From Cephalopachus bancanus (lineage: Eukaryota; Chordata; Mammalia; Primates; Tarsiidae), in NCBI GenBank assembly GCA_027257055.1, contig JAPVLO010000055.1:7711501-7775500 (forward strand): 64,000 bases of DNA, read 5' to 3'. The first letter of the stretch is position 1; each line of letters starts with the position of its first letter. Under the pieces are notes generated by a model. The model was not told the origin of the DNA. It did no database searches and saw only the letters and a list, made by a program, of their open reading frames with translations. A program made the position numbers and the translations under genes. This document shows positions 35,276 to 47,311 of this stretch, piece after piece.

Positions 35276-38200
35276 GAAGAAGGGAAAAAAAAAGAATGAA
35301 CAACCATGAATACAGAGAATAGAATCAACACTACACATCTCACATCTGCAAAATTGAAAACACACACACATATAGCAAAACAAAAGTTGAAAGAAAACAA
35401 AATAGCCTAATAAAAGTCTCATGAAAAGGATAAATTCTCACATTTCAATAATCAGCCTGAACGTCAATGGATTAAATGCACCACTGAAAAGACATAGAAT
35501 GACAAAGCGGATTTAAAAAAAATACCCAATAATATGCTGCCTCCAGGACACACATCTCACTCAGGCTAATGAAAACCAAAAACAGGCAAGAGTTGCTATG
35601 TAAATATCAGCCAAAATAACCTTCAAGCTATCAAAGATTTAAAAAGATACAAAAGAAAATTCCATAATGATAAAGTCTCAATCCAACAACAAGAAGCATT
35701 CATCTTAAATATATATGAACCCAAAACAGGAGCACCTGGTTTTATAAAACAACTGCTAAGTTAACTAAAAAATGATATTGACTCTAACACTATCATAACT
35801 GGGGATTTAAATTCCCCACTGACAACCATAGATATGTCATCAAGACAAAAAAATCAATAAGGAGATCTGGAACTTTAACTTGATGCTTAACCAAAAAACA
35901 TAATAGATACCTACAGAACACTATACCCAGCCACCATGAAATATACAATCTACTCATTACCACATGAAACATACTCCAAGAATGATCATATCCTCAGTCA
36001 TAATTTTTTTTTTAAATTCCATAAGATCAGAATACTACCATGTACCTTCACAGGCCACAGTAGAATAAAAATGAATATTGTCACCAACAAATTCCACCAA
36101 AACCCACAAAGACATGGACACTAAATAACATGATGCTGAGTAACTTCTGGGTCAACACAGATATCAAAACAGAAATTTAAAAGTTCTTGCAAACAAATGA
36201 AAACAAAGACATAGTTTACTAAATCCTCTGGGATGTCATGAAAGGTGTACTAAGAGGGGAATCTACATATCTATGAACACCCATCAAGAAAATAGAAAGA
36301 TCACACATCAACAGTTTAACATATCACCTAAGGGAGCTAGGAAGTCAAGACCATCAGTATCATAACTTCAGCAGAGGAATCCAGATCACCAAAGTAAAAG
36401 CTCAAATTGCTACATAGAAGACAAAAATATAGAAAAACATCAGTGAAACAAAAAGCTGGTTCTTTGAAAGAATAAACAAGATTGATGGACCCTTAGTCAG
36501 ACTGTCCAAGAAAAATAGAGAAAAAGACCGAATAAACACAATCAGACATGCAAAATATCAAGTCACAACTGATCCTGAAGAAATACAAAAGACTATCAGA
36601 GATTACTATGCACACCTGTATGAAAAAGATTCAAAAACCCAAATGAGATGGAGGACTTTCTAACTTCACACAACCAGCAATGTTGAAACAAGAAGAAATA
36701 GAGACCATAAATAGAGCAAAAACTACCCAGGAAATTGGCTCCATTATAAGAAAGCTAACTACAAAAAAATTCCTGGACTGTACAATTTTCCAGCAGAATT
36801 CTGCAAAACATACAATGAAGAACTGGTACCAATCCTATTGAAAGTACCAGGAAATCAAGAAAGATAAAACTCTCCCCAAATCATTTTGTGAAGCTAAAAT
36901 TACATTAATACCCAAACTGGGTAAAAAGCCAACAAAAAAGAGAAGTACAGGCCAATAATCCTGAGGAACATAGGTGCAAAAATTGTCAACAATATTCTAG
37001 CAAATAGGGTCCAACAATGCATCTCAAAAATTATCCACCATAACTAAGTAGGCTTCATCCCTCGGATGCAGGGCTGGTTTAACATCTTCAAGACCATAAA
37101 TGTAATTAAATACATCAACAGGTATAAAAAAACAAGAACCATATGATTATATCATTAGAGGCAGAAAAAGCTTTTGACATAATCCAGCATCCATTCTTGA
37201 TATAAAACCGTTGAATACCTAGGTATAGAGGGAACATGCCTCAAAATGGTAAAAGCCATGTACAATAAACTCAAAGCCAACATTTTATTAAATGAACAGA
37301 AATTGGGAACCTTTCCCTTGAAAACCAAACAAGGCAAGGCTGCCCACTCTCCACCCTCCTGTTCAACATAGTATTAGAAGTCCAAGCTACAGAAATCGGA
37401 CAAGAGAAGGATATCAGGTGTATTCAAATAGGAAACAAGGAAATTAAGCTATCCCTCTTTGTGGATGATATGATCCTATACCTGGAAAACCCGAGGGAGT
37501 CTGTCAAAAACCTCCTTGCACTGATAAAGGACTTTGGCAGTCTCAAGGTATAAAATCAACATGTAAAAAACAGGACATTTTTATACACCAAAAACAGGCA
37601 GATAACCAAATAAAAAGTACAATCCCATTCACAATAGCCACCAAAAAAAAAAAAGAAAGAAAAAAGAAATATATTGGAATCTTCCTAAACAAATGAATGG
37701 AAGATCTTTACAACAAAAACTACAAAACACTGTTTAAAGAAATCCAAGAAAACACAAATAAATGGAAAAATATTCTATGCTCATGGATTGGAGGAATCGA
37801 CATTGCTAAGGTGTTCATCCAACCCAAGGCCATCTACAGATTCAGTTACTATCATTATTCTTCTCAGACCAGGAAACAGCAATACAGAAATTCATATGGA
37901 AACAAAAATGACAACAAATAGCCAAAACAACCCTCACCAAAAGAAACAAAATGGGAGCTATCACACTCCCAGATTCAACTTTAAACTTTATTATAAGGCT
38001 ACAATAATCAAAGTGGCCAAATAATGGTACAAGAACAGGCATATAGACCAATTAAACAGAATAAAGATTTCAGAGGCAAAACTTCAATTTCTGAACCAAC
38101 TCATCTTTGCCTCCAAAGCCTCCACCAACAACCACTGGAGAGAGGAGAACCTATTCAGTAAATGGTGTTTGGAAAACTGGTAACCACAGAATAATGAAAC

Positions 38201-38572
38201 AGGACTCCTACTTATCAACATATACAAAAAATCAACTCCAAATAGGTCAAAGGCTTAACCATAAACTGTAAGATCTTAGAAATCGCTGAAGACACCATTA
38301 CAAAAATTGGAATGGGCAGCCAATTCCTGATCAAAACCTCAAATGCCTATGCCATAAGATATAAGATAGACAAGTGAAACTCATCAAAATGAAAAGCTTC
38401 TGCAATGCAGAAGAAACCATCAAGAGAGTGGGGAGACAGCCCACAGAATGGGAAAAGATATTTGCCAACTGTATTTCTAACAAAGGCCTAACATCCAATA
38501 TCTACAAGGAACTCAAATGCGCCAAAAAGAAAAAATAAAAAATAAATAGCCTCACTACAAAATGGGAAAGTT

Positions 38573-38874
38573 GGCTGGCCTTGGTGGCTCAGCCTGTAAT
38601 CTCAGTACTTTGGGAAATCAAAGAAAGTGGATTGCCTGAGCCCACCGGTTCGAGACCAACCCAGGCAACTTGGTGAGAATTCATCACTACAATAAAATAA
38701 AAAATAGCCAAATGTGGTAGCATGTGACTGTAGTCTGTAGTTCCTGTACTTGGAAGGCTGAGGCAGAAGGATCGCTGGAGTCCAGAAGGTCAACACGGGT
38801 GGCAGTGAGCGTGCATGCCACTGCATTCCAGCCTGGGCAAAGGAGTGAAACTCCATAAAAAAAAGAAAAGAAAA
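38573..38874 (+). mobile_element. Alu SINE (AluJ-like) inside L1-A
   Basis: 'GGCTGGCCTTGGTGGCTCAG' starts the left arm. The right arm carries 'GGCTGAGGCAGAAGGATCGC' and 'CACTGCATTCCAGCCTGGGC', and the tail is AAAAAAAAGAAAAGAAAA. L1 sequence flanks both sides (AAAATGGGAAAG on the left, AAAAGGGCAAAAG on the right), a decayed target-site duplication. In reverse complement it shares CACCAAGTTGCC and the TTCCAAGTA segment with the other two Alus. Confidence 0.93.
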
Positions 38875-39010
38875 GGGCAAAAGTCAAGAATAGACACTTC
38901 TCAAAAGAAGATATACAAACAGCCAACAGACACACTAAAAAATGCTCAGTCTCACTAATCATCAGAAAAATACAAATCGAAACCACATTGAGATACCACA
39001 AAATTTCAGA

Positions 39011-39021
39011 TGGTCATCATT
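39011..39021. repeat. Target-site duplication, left copy, of L1-B
   Basis: TGGTCATCATT matches CGGCCATCATT at 45876-45886 apart from two positions. This is ORF2 sequence of L1-A (GGCCATCATT in L1 consensus). Confidence 0.75.
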
Positions 39022-39269
39022 TTTTTTAAACATAATTTTTATTTTAAAATTGTGGGGTACAGTTAAGGGTTAGGTATACAAATATGCATCATTCAGGCAC
39101 CCTTGTTGATAAGGGGTATCTCCCTGTCCCCAGACACATATTGACTACCGTTAATCCCACCTTCCTTCCCCTCCCTACCACCCCATAGTTTCCCACCGCT
39201 GTCAATTGTTTTCTTATAGTATTATGATAGACGTTTAAGGTCCACTATATAAATGAGAACATGTGATAC

Positions 39270-42200
39270 TCAGATCTTTGTTTCTGTGAGAGATCACTCA
39301 GTATTATAGATTCTAGTTCCATCCAGGTTGCTGCGAAGTTCATGATTTTGTTCTTTTTTTGGCTGCGTAGTATAAGTACCACATTTTTAAAAATCCAGTC
39401 CTCTTTTGATGGACAGTATGGTTGGTTACAGGTTCTTCCTATGGTGAACAATGCTGCGATAAACATATGGGTGCAGGTATCTTTTTGATAGAGTGATTAG
39501 AGTTCTTCAGGGTATATTCCCAGTAAGGGGATTGCAAGGTCATATGGGAGGTCAATATTTAGAGATTTTAGGAATCACCACACTGCTTTTCATGGAGGTT
39601 ACACTAGTTTACACTCCCACCAACAGTGTAGAAGTGTTCCCTTTTAATCACACCCTCTTCAGCAACTGCTATTTTTTGAGTTATTGATAATTGCCATTCT
39701 GACTGGACTTAGGTGGTATCTCAGTGTGGTTTTAATTTGCCTCTCCTTGATGATTAGTGAGGTTGAACATTTTTTCATGTACCTGTTGGTTGCTCAGATG
39801 TCTTCATTTGAGAAGTGTCTGTTCATATCTTTTGCCCACTTTGTAATGGGGTTGTTTTGTTTTTTTTCTTTTCAACACATTTGAGTTCCTTGTAGATCCA
39901 AGATGTTAGGTCTTTGTCAGACATGGAGTTGGCAAATATTTTTTCCCAGTCTGTGGGCTATCTCCCTGCTCTCTTGATGGTTTCTTTGGCTTTGCAAAAG
40001 CTTGTCAGTTTAATGAGGTCCCACTTGTCTATCATATCTCTTATGGCCTGTGGGTTTCAGATTTCCTTCAGGAACTGGATGCCAGTTCCAATTTCCATAA
40101 GGGTGTGTCCTGCATTTTCTAAGGTTCTTATGGTTTGAGGTTTTACATTTAGGTCTCTGATCCATTTGGAGTTAATTTTTGTGTATAGGGATAGATAGGG
40201 GTCCTGTTTCAATCTTCTGCATGTGGTCATCCAGTTTTCCCAGCACCATTTACTGAATAGGTTCTCTTCTCCCCAGTGGTAGGTGGTGGGGGATTTGTCA
40301 AGATGAGTTGGTTGAGAAATTGAGGTTTTGCTTCTGGAATCTCAGTTCTATTCCATTGGTCTATATGCCTGTTCCTGTACCAGTACCAAGCTGTTTTGAT
40401 TATTGCAGCTTTGTAATAAAGTTTGAAGTCTGGTAGTGTGATATCTCCTGCTTTTTTTTGCTGAAGATTGTTATGGCTATTCTTGGTCATTTATGTTTCC
40501 ATATGAATACCTGAATTGTTTTTTCTAGCTCTGAGAAGAATGTTGCTGACAATTTGATGGGTATTGCATTAAATCTGTAGATTATCTTAGGTAGAATGGA
40601 CATCTTCACAATGTTGATTCTTCCAATCCATGAGCATGGGATATTTTTCCGCTTGTTTGTGTCATCTTTGATTTCTTTGAGCAGTGTTTTGTAGTTTTCA
40701 TTGTAAAGGTCTTTCACGTCTTTGATTAGGAAGATGCCAAGGTATTTCACTTTTTGTGTGTGGCTATTGTGAATGGGATTGTGTTTTTTATTTGCATTTC
40801 TGTTTTTTTATTATTGGTGTAAAGAAATGTGATTGTTTTTTACACATTTATTTTATACCCTGAGACTTTGCGAAAGTCTTTTATCAGTGCAAAGAGACTT
40901 TTGACAGATTCTCTTGGGTTTTCAAGGTACAAAGTAATGTTGTTGGCAAAGAGAGATAACTTGACTCCTCTTTTCCTATTTGGATACCCTTGTTCACCTT
41001 CTCTTTTCTGATTGCTCTAGCCAGGACTTCCAAACTATATTTAACAGGAGGGGAGAGAGTGGGCATCCTTGTCTTGTTCCAGTTTTCAGGGAAATGGTTA
41101 CAATTTTGGTCTGTTTAGGAGTATGCTAGGTATGGGTTACACGTAGATGGCTTTTACTATTTTTAGGTATGTTCCATGTATGCCTAGATGTTCACCTCCT
41201 TTATCAAGAAGGGGTGCTTGATTTTATCCAAAGTTTTTTCTACAGCTAATGATATAATCATGTGGTTTTTGTTCTGATGTCTGTTGATGTATTTAATTAC
41301 ATTTATTATCGTGTGAATGTTGGACCAGCCTTGCGTCCCAGGGTTGATGCCTACTTGGTCATGATGGATGATTTTTGAGATGTGTTGTTGAATCCGGTTT
41401 GCTAGGATGTTGTTGAGAATTTTGGCATCTATGATCATCAAAGATATTGGCCTGTAGTTCTCTATCTGTGTTGGGTCTTTACCTGGCTTGGGTATCAATG
41501 TGATGTTAGCTTCATAAAATGATTTGGGGAGGGTTCCATCTTTCTCAATTGCCTGGAATACTTTCAATAGGATTGGTATTAGCTCCTCCTTAAATGTCTT
41601 ATAGAATTCAACTGGAAAGCCATCTGGTCCAGGACTTTTTTTTTGTAGGTAGTTTTCTTATTACATACTCAATTTCCTTGATTGTTATTGGTCTATTTAG
41701 GGTCTCGATTTCTTCTTTCAACCTAGGCAGGTTGTGTGATATCGGAAAGTCTTCCATTTCCTTAAGATTTTCCAGTTTGTTTCCACAAGTGTACATAGTA
41801 GTCTCTAATGATCTTTTGTATTTCTTCGGGGTCAGATGTGACTTCATCATTTTTATTTCTGATTGTATTTTGGGGGCTTTTCTCTTTTTTTCTTGGTCAG
41901 TCTAGCTAAGGGACCATCAATCTTGTTTATCCTTTCAAAGAACCAGCTTTTTGTTTTATTGATTTTTTTTTATTGTATTTTTTGTAATACAAAAAATGAA
42001 GCATGTCTTCTATGTCCCGGATTTGGGCATTTATTTTGGTGATCTAGATTCTTCTGCTAAAGTTAGTGTTTTGGTGGTCTTGCTTTACCAGCTTCCTAAG
42101 GTGATTTGTTAGGCTGTTAATTTGTGGTTCTTCCATTTTCTTCATGTGTGTTTGTAGGGATATGAATTCCTCTCTTACCACATCTCTCATGGCATCCCAG

Positions 42201-43126
42201 AGATTTTGGTAAGATGTCTCTTCATTTTCATTTGTTTGTGGGTATCTTTTAATCTCTGGTTTGATTTCATTGTTAACCCAGGAGTTATTTAGCATCATGC
42301 TACTTAATGTCCATGTCTTTGTGGGTTTGGGGGAAACCTTGTTGGTGTTGACGTTTATTTTTATTCCACTGTGGTCTGAGAAGGTGCAAGACAAAATTCT
42401 GATCTTTTAAAATTTGTTTATGCTTGATTATGGACAAGTATGTGGTTGATCTTAGAGTACGTTCCATGTGGTGCTGAGTAGAAGGTATATTCTGTGGTCG
42501 TTGGATGGAGTGTTCTGTAGGTATCAATTAAGTCCATTTGGTCAAGAGTCACATTGAGGTTCTGGATCTCGTTGCTGATTTTTTTTTCCTGATGATCTGT
42601 CTAGGGTTGTGAGTGGGGTATTAAAGTCCCCAGTTATGATGGTGTTAGAGTTGATATCTTTCTTTACTTTTCCTAGAAGCTGCTTTATGAAAGTTGGCAC
42701 TCCTATGTTGGCTGCATATATGTTTAGGATAGATATTTTTTGTTGATGGAGTGAACCCTTTATCATTATGTAGTGGCCTTCTGCATCTTTTTTAATTTTT
42801 GATAACTTAAATGCTATATTGTCTGAAATTAGGATTGTGACTCCTCTTTTCTTTTTTGTTGCATTTGCCTGAAAATTTGTTTCCCATCCTCTTACTTTGA
42901 GTCTGTGCATGTCCTTTCTAGTGACATGGGTCTCTTGAAGGCAATACGTTGCTGCCTGGTGATATTTTATCCATTTTGCCATTCTATGTCTTTTCAGTGG
43001 TGCTTTTAGTCCATTCACATTCAGGCTAATTATTGAAATGTGTGAATTTGTCCCTATCATAAAGTTCTTATAGAGTTGTTGTTGTTTCTCTTTGTTGTCT
43101 TTCTTTTGGTTTTGGAGTTGGTTCAT
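39270..43126 (-). pseudogene. L1-B ORF2 remnant, reverse-transcriptase motif lost
   Basis: The first open piece (43126 to 42542) is 194 residues of endonuclease: ISLNVNGLKAPLKRHRM, CLQETHVTRKDMHRLK and IITGDFNTPLTTLDRSSG retain the catalytic Asn, Glu and Asp motifs. A frameshift follows. SDHSGIKINV appears in the next frames (42394-42044). Reverse-transcriptase sequence ([20 protein letters not shown], then PISLM and LANRIQQHI) sits at 41567-41184. The catalytic motif at 40950-40939 reads FANN, so both aspartates are lost. Later pieces (40750-40227) cover the C-terminal part ([20 protein letters not shown]). ORF2p normally nicks target DNA and copies L1 RNA; this copy cannot. Confidence 0.92.
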
Positions 43127-43139
43127 GTGTATTTTATTC

Positions 43140-43934
43140 TTTTTCCTGTACTCTTGTGAAGCACATTGTTCTTTTTTCCTTTTCTTCTGTGTTTAGTACT
43201 TTCTTAAGTGTTTCTTGTAGAGGTGGTCTGGTGGCAGTGTAAGTTCTTAGGGATTGGATATCTGGGAAAGATTTTAATTTTCGCTCACTGATGAAGCTTA
43301 GCTTGGTTGGGTAGGCTATTCTTCGTTGAAAATGTATAACTTTTAGGACTTTGAATTTAGGGCTTCAAGCTCTCCTAGCCTGCAGGGTTTCTGTAGATAA
43401 ATCTGCTGCTATTCTAATTGGTCTTCTTTGGTAGGCGACCTGGCCTTTTTCTCTTGCTGTCTTTAGGACTTTTTCTTTTATACCTACTTTGCTTAGGTGA
43501 ATTATGATGTGCCTGGGAGTTGGTCTTCTCATTTATTTTCTTGCAGGGGTTCTCTGAATCTCTTGTGTTTGAATTTTCACATCACTGATAAGATGAGGGG
43601 AGTTTTCTTCAATAATCTCATGGAATGTTTGTTCCAACATGGCCTCTGTTTCTCTTTCTGTTTCAGGAAGGCCAATTACTTGTAGGTTCTTTCTCTGGAA
43701 GTAATAGTGCATCTCTTGAAGGTTTTGTTCTGTCTTTTGAAGCTTGTTTTCTATGTTTTTGAAAGTTTGGGTTAGGTCTATATTTTGGTCCTCAAGCTCT
43801 GAGATTCTTTCTTCTGCTTGGCTAATTCTGCTTTCTGTGCTAATCAGTTTGTAATTTATTTCATTCACAGTATTCTTTATTACTGTTATCTCAGTTATCA
43901 ACTCCTTCCTAGTTTTCCTCTTGTCTCTCCTCAA
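43140..43934 (-). pseudogene. L1-B ORF1 remnant
   Basis: An open piece of 133 residues (43934-43533) has the ORF1p coiled coil (NEINYKLISTESRISQAEER, then ISELEDQNIDL) and the start of the RRM (NLQVIGLPETERETEAMLEQ, then TFHEIIEENSP). It stops after EIQRTPARK. The C-terminal domain continues in another frame to about 43200. The N-terminal part of ORF1p is short or missing, possibly because the true start lies upstream of a stop. Confidence 0.9.
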
Positions 43935-43939
43935 TTCTT

Positions 43940-45876
43940 TTTAAACCATTAATGTCTTGATATCTAGGGTTGTAGATTGAGACCAGTCATTCTGGGGGGG
44001 CTCTTCATTGTTTGAATTCTGAAGTCAGTTTTCTCAGTGTCTGCCCTCCCAGGGGTGTGGGAGAGACCCATATTCTTCTTTTGGTTTTTCTTCATTTGTG
44101 AAGATTTTTCTCTCTCTCCCCACCTTTCCCTCCCCTTCTTTAATTTTGTTTTTCAGGGAAGGTGGGGTTGCTTTTTGCTTCATTTGTTCAATTTCCTGTT
44201 CTTCCTTATGACAGTCCTCTGGCTTTGTTCACTTTTGAGGCTGAAGTGTGGGCTGGGGACTGTACTTTTTGCAGTTTTGAGGTTTCATTGAGGTGGAAGT
44301 TGTGATTCAGAATCTATCTGCTGATTCCAGTATCCACCAACAGGTGTATGGGCACACTGGAATCTATTTGCCACTGCCTTACAATCTGTCCATGTAGCGG
44401 GATGTAACTTTGATCCCTAGAACAAAAGAAGGTACAAAAGTGGAAAATAATGGAAGAAGTGGGGTCAAGAGGAAGTCAGAAAGAGAGAAGAGTGAGAGGG
44501 GAAACAGACATACCTACCAACTAACAGGTGAAAAAAGAGACACAAGACCAGAGAACAGTGAAAAACACACAAAGAAAATTCCCTAACGCATACCAGTAAC
44601 CACACAAAGACAGTCCAATAAAATCTTCCCTTTTGATGCATTTTTCCCCAACACAAACAGGTAGTCCAAATCAGAAAGCAAATCAAAAAGCAAAAAAAGT
44701 GAACAAAATGATAAAATCAAAAATCAAACTAAGAAATCAGACTAACTCTGGAATCTTTCTTGAGTGTCTAAAGTCTCTTCAGCTCTGATCTCCAGCCTCT
44801 CCCCTTTGCTTTCATTGCAGGCAGATAGATTTACTCACAGCTTGGATTTGTTCTTTTGCCCTGCTGCCTTAGAGGTCTGAGACGCTGAGTTGCCTGCATC
44901 TGATTCAGCATAGGGGAGGGAATTTGTCTCCTGTTTAGTGATGTTACCTTAGAAACCAAGGTGGAACCTGCTTGTAGGTAGGTAGGGCAATGCAAATCTC
45001 TGCCTGGAAAATAGCCAAGGTGTGCAGCTCCTCTTTCATGGATCCTTTCTCTCTGCTCATCCGGGTCCCTGGGTGATCCACTATGACGGGCTGCAGTGGC
45101 ATGCGAGGCACTGGGGATTAACTGCACAGCTGGGCGCTGGGTCTGGTGTACCACCAGCGGCCTGGGGTGGAGAGGGAAACTGGGAGTTCCCTCTTCTGGA
45201 GCTGAGAGCAACTGATCAGCACCTCCTTAAGATTTGCTGTTCCCTTACACAAGCATGGGTCTGCACACTGGGTGCCTCAGCCAGGGTGGGACCAGAGCTC
45301 CAAAGGGCAGGTGGTGAGTGGTGAGAGTGGCTTTGGGCCCCTCACAGAGTACTTCAGCCAGAAATGAAGCTGGCATCTCTGAGGAGCGGGTGCCTAGAGA
45401 CTCCCTGGGTGAAGGCAGCTTGAAATAGGGCTGGCCAGGGGCCCAGAACCCAGGGCAGGGAGCTGGGACTCTGAGGAGTGAGTACCAGGCAGCTGGGCTG
45501 GAAGGCTAGTCAGGGTGGGAGCTGGCAGCAGCTGAGTGCCAGGTGGATCAGTGTAACCAGCAAGGGAACCCAGATCTCGACAAGGCAGCATCCAAGGGCC
45601 TTCACAGGTGGCAGCTTGGTGCCGGGTGAGATGATGTAGCTGGGGAGGGAGCTGGGATTTTCACACAGCCAGGGCCGGTGGTCACATAAATTGGAGCAAC
45701 AGCAGCTGGGGGCCACAATATCCAGCCTTTTGTGGGATCAAGGGTCTCTGGGCTTCAGACTGGTACGCCTGGCGGTGGGCAGGGGGATGAGGAAGGAAAG
45801 TAAGAGTCTTTTTGGGAACTCACATTCGGAGAATCTCACAATTCCACCTATGCCATCGCCATCTTACCAGAACTCC
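43940..45876 (-). promoter_or_regulatory. L1-B 5' UTR (internal promoter region)
   Basis: About 1.9 kb between ORF1 and the element's 5' end. In this family the 5' UTR carries an RNA polymerase II promoter. Open frames on either strand here (for example 44831-45211) are not conserved L1 proteins. No activity can be inferred from sequence alone. Confidence 0.6.
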
Positions 45877-45886
45877 GGCCATCATT
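45876..45886. repeat. Target-site duplication, right copy, of L1-B
   Basis: CGGCCATCATT, the partner of 39011-39021. L1-A ORF2 resumes immediately (AATAAAATAAAAAATAACG). Confidence 0.75.
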
Positions 45887-46568
45887 AATAAAATAAAAAA
45901 TAACGAATGCTGGTGAGGATGCAGAGAAAAGGGAATGCTTCTACACTGTTGGTCTGAGTGAAAACTTATTCTACTTCTATGGAAAACAGTGTGGCAATTT
46001 CTAAAAGAACTAGAAATTGACCTTCCATGTGACCCATCAATCCCCGTTCTGGTAACATAACCAGAGGAACTCAAAACATTCTACAAGGAAGATACCTGCA
46101 TGTGCATGTTTATTGCAGCAGTATTCTCAATAGTAAAAACATGGAACCAACTATGCTGCCCATCGAAACTGTACCGCATAAAAAATGTGGTACATATACA
46201 TAATGGAATATTACATAGTCATAAAGAAGGACAAAATTATAGACTTCACAGAAACCTGGATGGATTTGGAGTCTATCATACTCAGTGATCTTTCACAGAA
46301 ACAAAGAACTTAGTCCCACATATTCTCACTCATAAGTGGACCCTGAACATCTATCATGATAGTACAAAAAGGGATTGGCACTAGTGAGACACTGACAGGC
46401 AAGGGGGCAAGGAACACAGCATCAATAAGGGTGTCTGATCCTAATCCAGGTGAAGTGAGGGTCAATGGGAGGCCCAAAAGTTCATGTGTACTTAAACCAC
46501 TTATATACACAACCTTGACTGATACCCCACAACTTTAAAATTAAATTAAATTTTTTTAAAAAGAAGAG

Positions 46569-46578
46569 GAGACATCAG
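46569..46578. repeat. Target-site duplication, right copy, of L1-A
   Basis: GAGACATCAG, identical to 32954-32963 over 10 bases. Confidence 0.82.
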
Positions 46579-46812
46579 AGAGTTGCTTTCTTCTTCTTCC
46601 TATGTTGCACACAAAGAAGAGGTCACATGAGCACACAGTGTGGTGTGGTGACTCTACAAACCAAGAGAAGAGTCCTCAGAATGAAAATTACCCTGTCTTC
46701 ACCTTCATCTTAGACCCCAGCCTCAAGAACTGGCATTTAAGAAACAAATTTCTTTTGTTTAAGTTATTCAGTCTGTAGCACTATGTTATGTTTGCTTAAG
46801 CAAACTAGTACA
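46579..46812 (+). mobile_element. MLT1-type LTR, 3' part (continues from 32963)
   Basis: It picks up the LTR where it stopped at 32963: 'AGGTCACATGAGCACACAGT', 'AGCCTCAAGAACTGGCATTT', 'AACAAATTTCTTTTGTTTAA' and the end 'GCAAACTAGTACA', as in MLT1 3' termini. Confidence 0.88.
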
Positions 46813-47311
46813 AGTGTCATGACAAAAATGGAATTTCCCTAATACTGACTTCTGTCCTTTCTTTAGATGTAAAATCTGATCATACCTAATTTATTCCTAA
46901 TTCTGATCTCTGTGCTTTCTTCATCGTTAAAAATTACAGTCCACATGCATAAGAAAAACTTGTCATACACAGTAAAACAAATAATTAATATTGATTTCTC
47001 ATATAATTTTAATTAGGTTTGTGGTATTTTGACATTGGTGTTTATTTTGCCCTCAAAGTTATGATCTCTTTTTATTATTCTTTGTCATGAAGAAGTGTTA
47101 GTATTTTTTTAAAAAACATGGAATTTATTTTTGACTGGTAAGATGAAACATTTTAAAAACTCATATTAGAATGATGAAATTACAGACAACCACTTTTGAA
47201 AAAAAATCATTTACTGAAAGAAATGAGTATATGATAAATTATAGAGACTTTAAATAACTATATATGTAGAAAACATAAGAGAGAGAGAATATTACTTCAA
47301 AAATTAAAATT
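46813..47311. other. AT-rich unique sequence, no gene seen
   Basis: No family is recognised. Confidence 0.4.

Larger units (their letters stand above)
39022..45876 (-). mobile_element. L1-B: full-length L1 in reverse orientation, inserted in L1-A
   Basis: Read on the minus strand, the element runs from a 5' UTR at about 45876 ('GGTAAGATGGCGATGGCATA' at the start) through ORF1, ORF2 and a 3' UTR to an A-rich end at 39022. The 5' UTR is long (about 1.9 kb) and GC-rich with an opposite base composition to the ORFs. The 3' end reads 'GGTACCCCACAATTTTAAAA'-like sequence ('ACTGTACCCCACAATTTTAA'), close to that of L1-A. Total about 6.85 kb. It splits L1-A between 39019 and 45877. Confidence 0.92.
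35430..46310 (+). pseudogene. L1-A ORF2 remnant (endonuclease/reverse transcriptase), interrupted
   Basis: It starts with sequence for SHISIISLNVNG (about 35439), the first endonuclease motif containing the catalytic Asn. It continues through the reverse-transcriptase domain, where the catalytic motif at 37458-37469 reads FVDD, so both aspartates survive. Many stops and frameshifts split the frame. The Alu at 38573 and L1-B at 39021 interrupt the C-terminal part, which finishes between about 45880 and 46310 ('GGATGGATTTGGAGTCTATC', about 46257). It cannot make protein. Confidence 0.88.
32964..46568 (+). mobile_element. L1-A: full-length L1, split by an Alu and by L1-B
   Basis: The segments are 32964-39019 and about 45877-46568. 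The start (CGGGAGAAAAAAGGTGG..GGAGCCAA) resembles a type 5' UTR opening of primate L1. The 5' UTR runs to about 34560, then ORF1, ORF2 and a 3' UTR with 'AAAGGGATTGGCACTAGTGA' and 'GATACCCCACAACTTTAAAA'. This 3' UTR type is shared with L1-B and with the fragment at 47312, but I do not recognise it from human L1PA or L1PB. Without the Alu and L1-B the element is about 6.4 kb. The termini are bracketed by GAGACATCAG. Confidence 0.9.

Noticed and set aside
43940..45876. Several open frames of 60-126 codons on both strands, and GC-rich sequence suggesting a gene
   Set aside because: The stretch is the 5' UTR of L1-B. The frames are not conserved L1 proteins and the GC content is typical of L1 5' UTRs.
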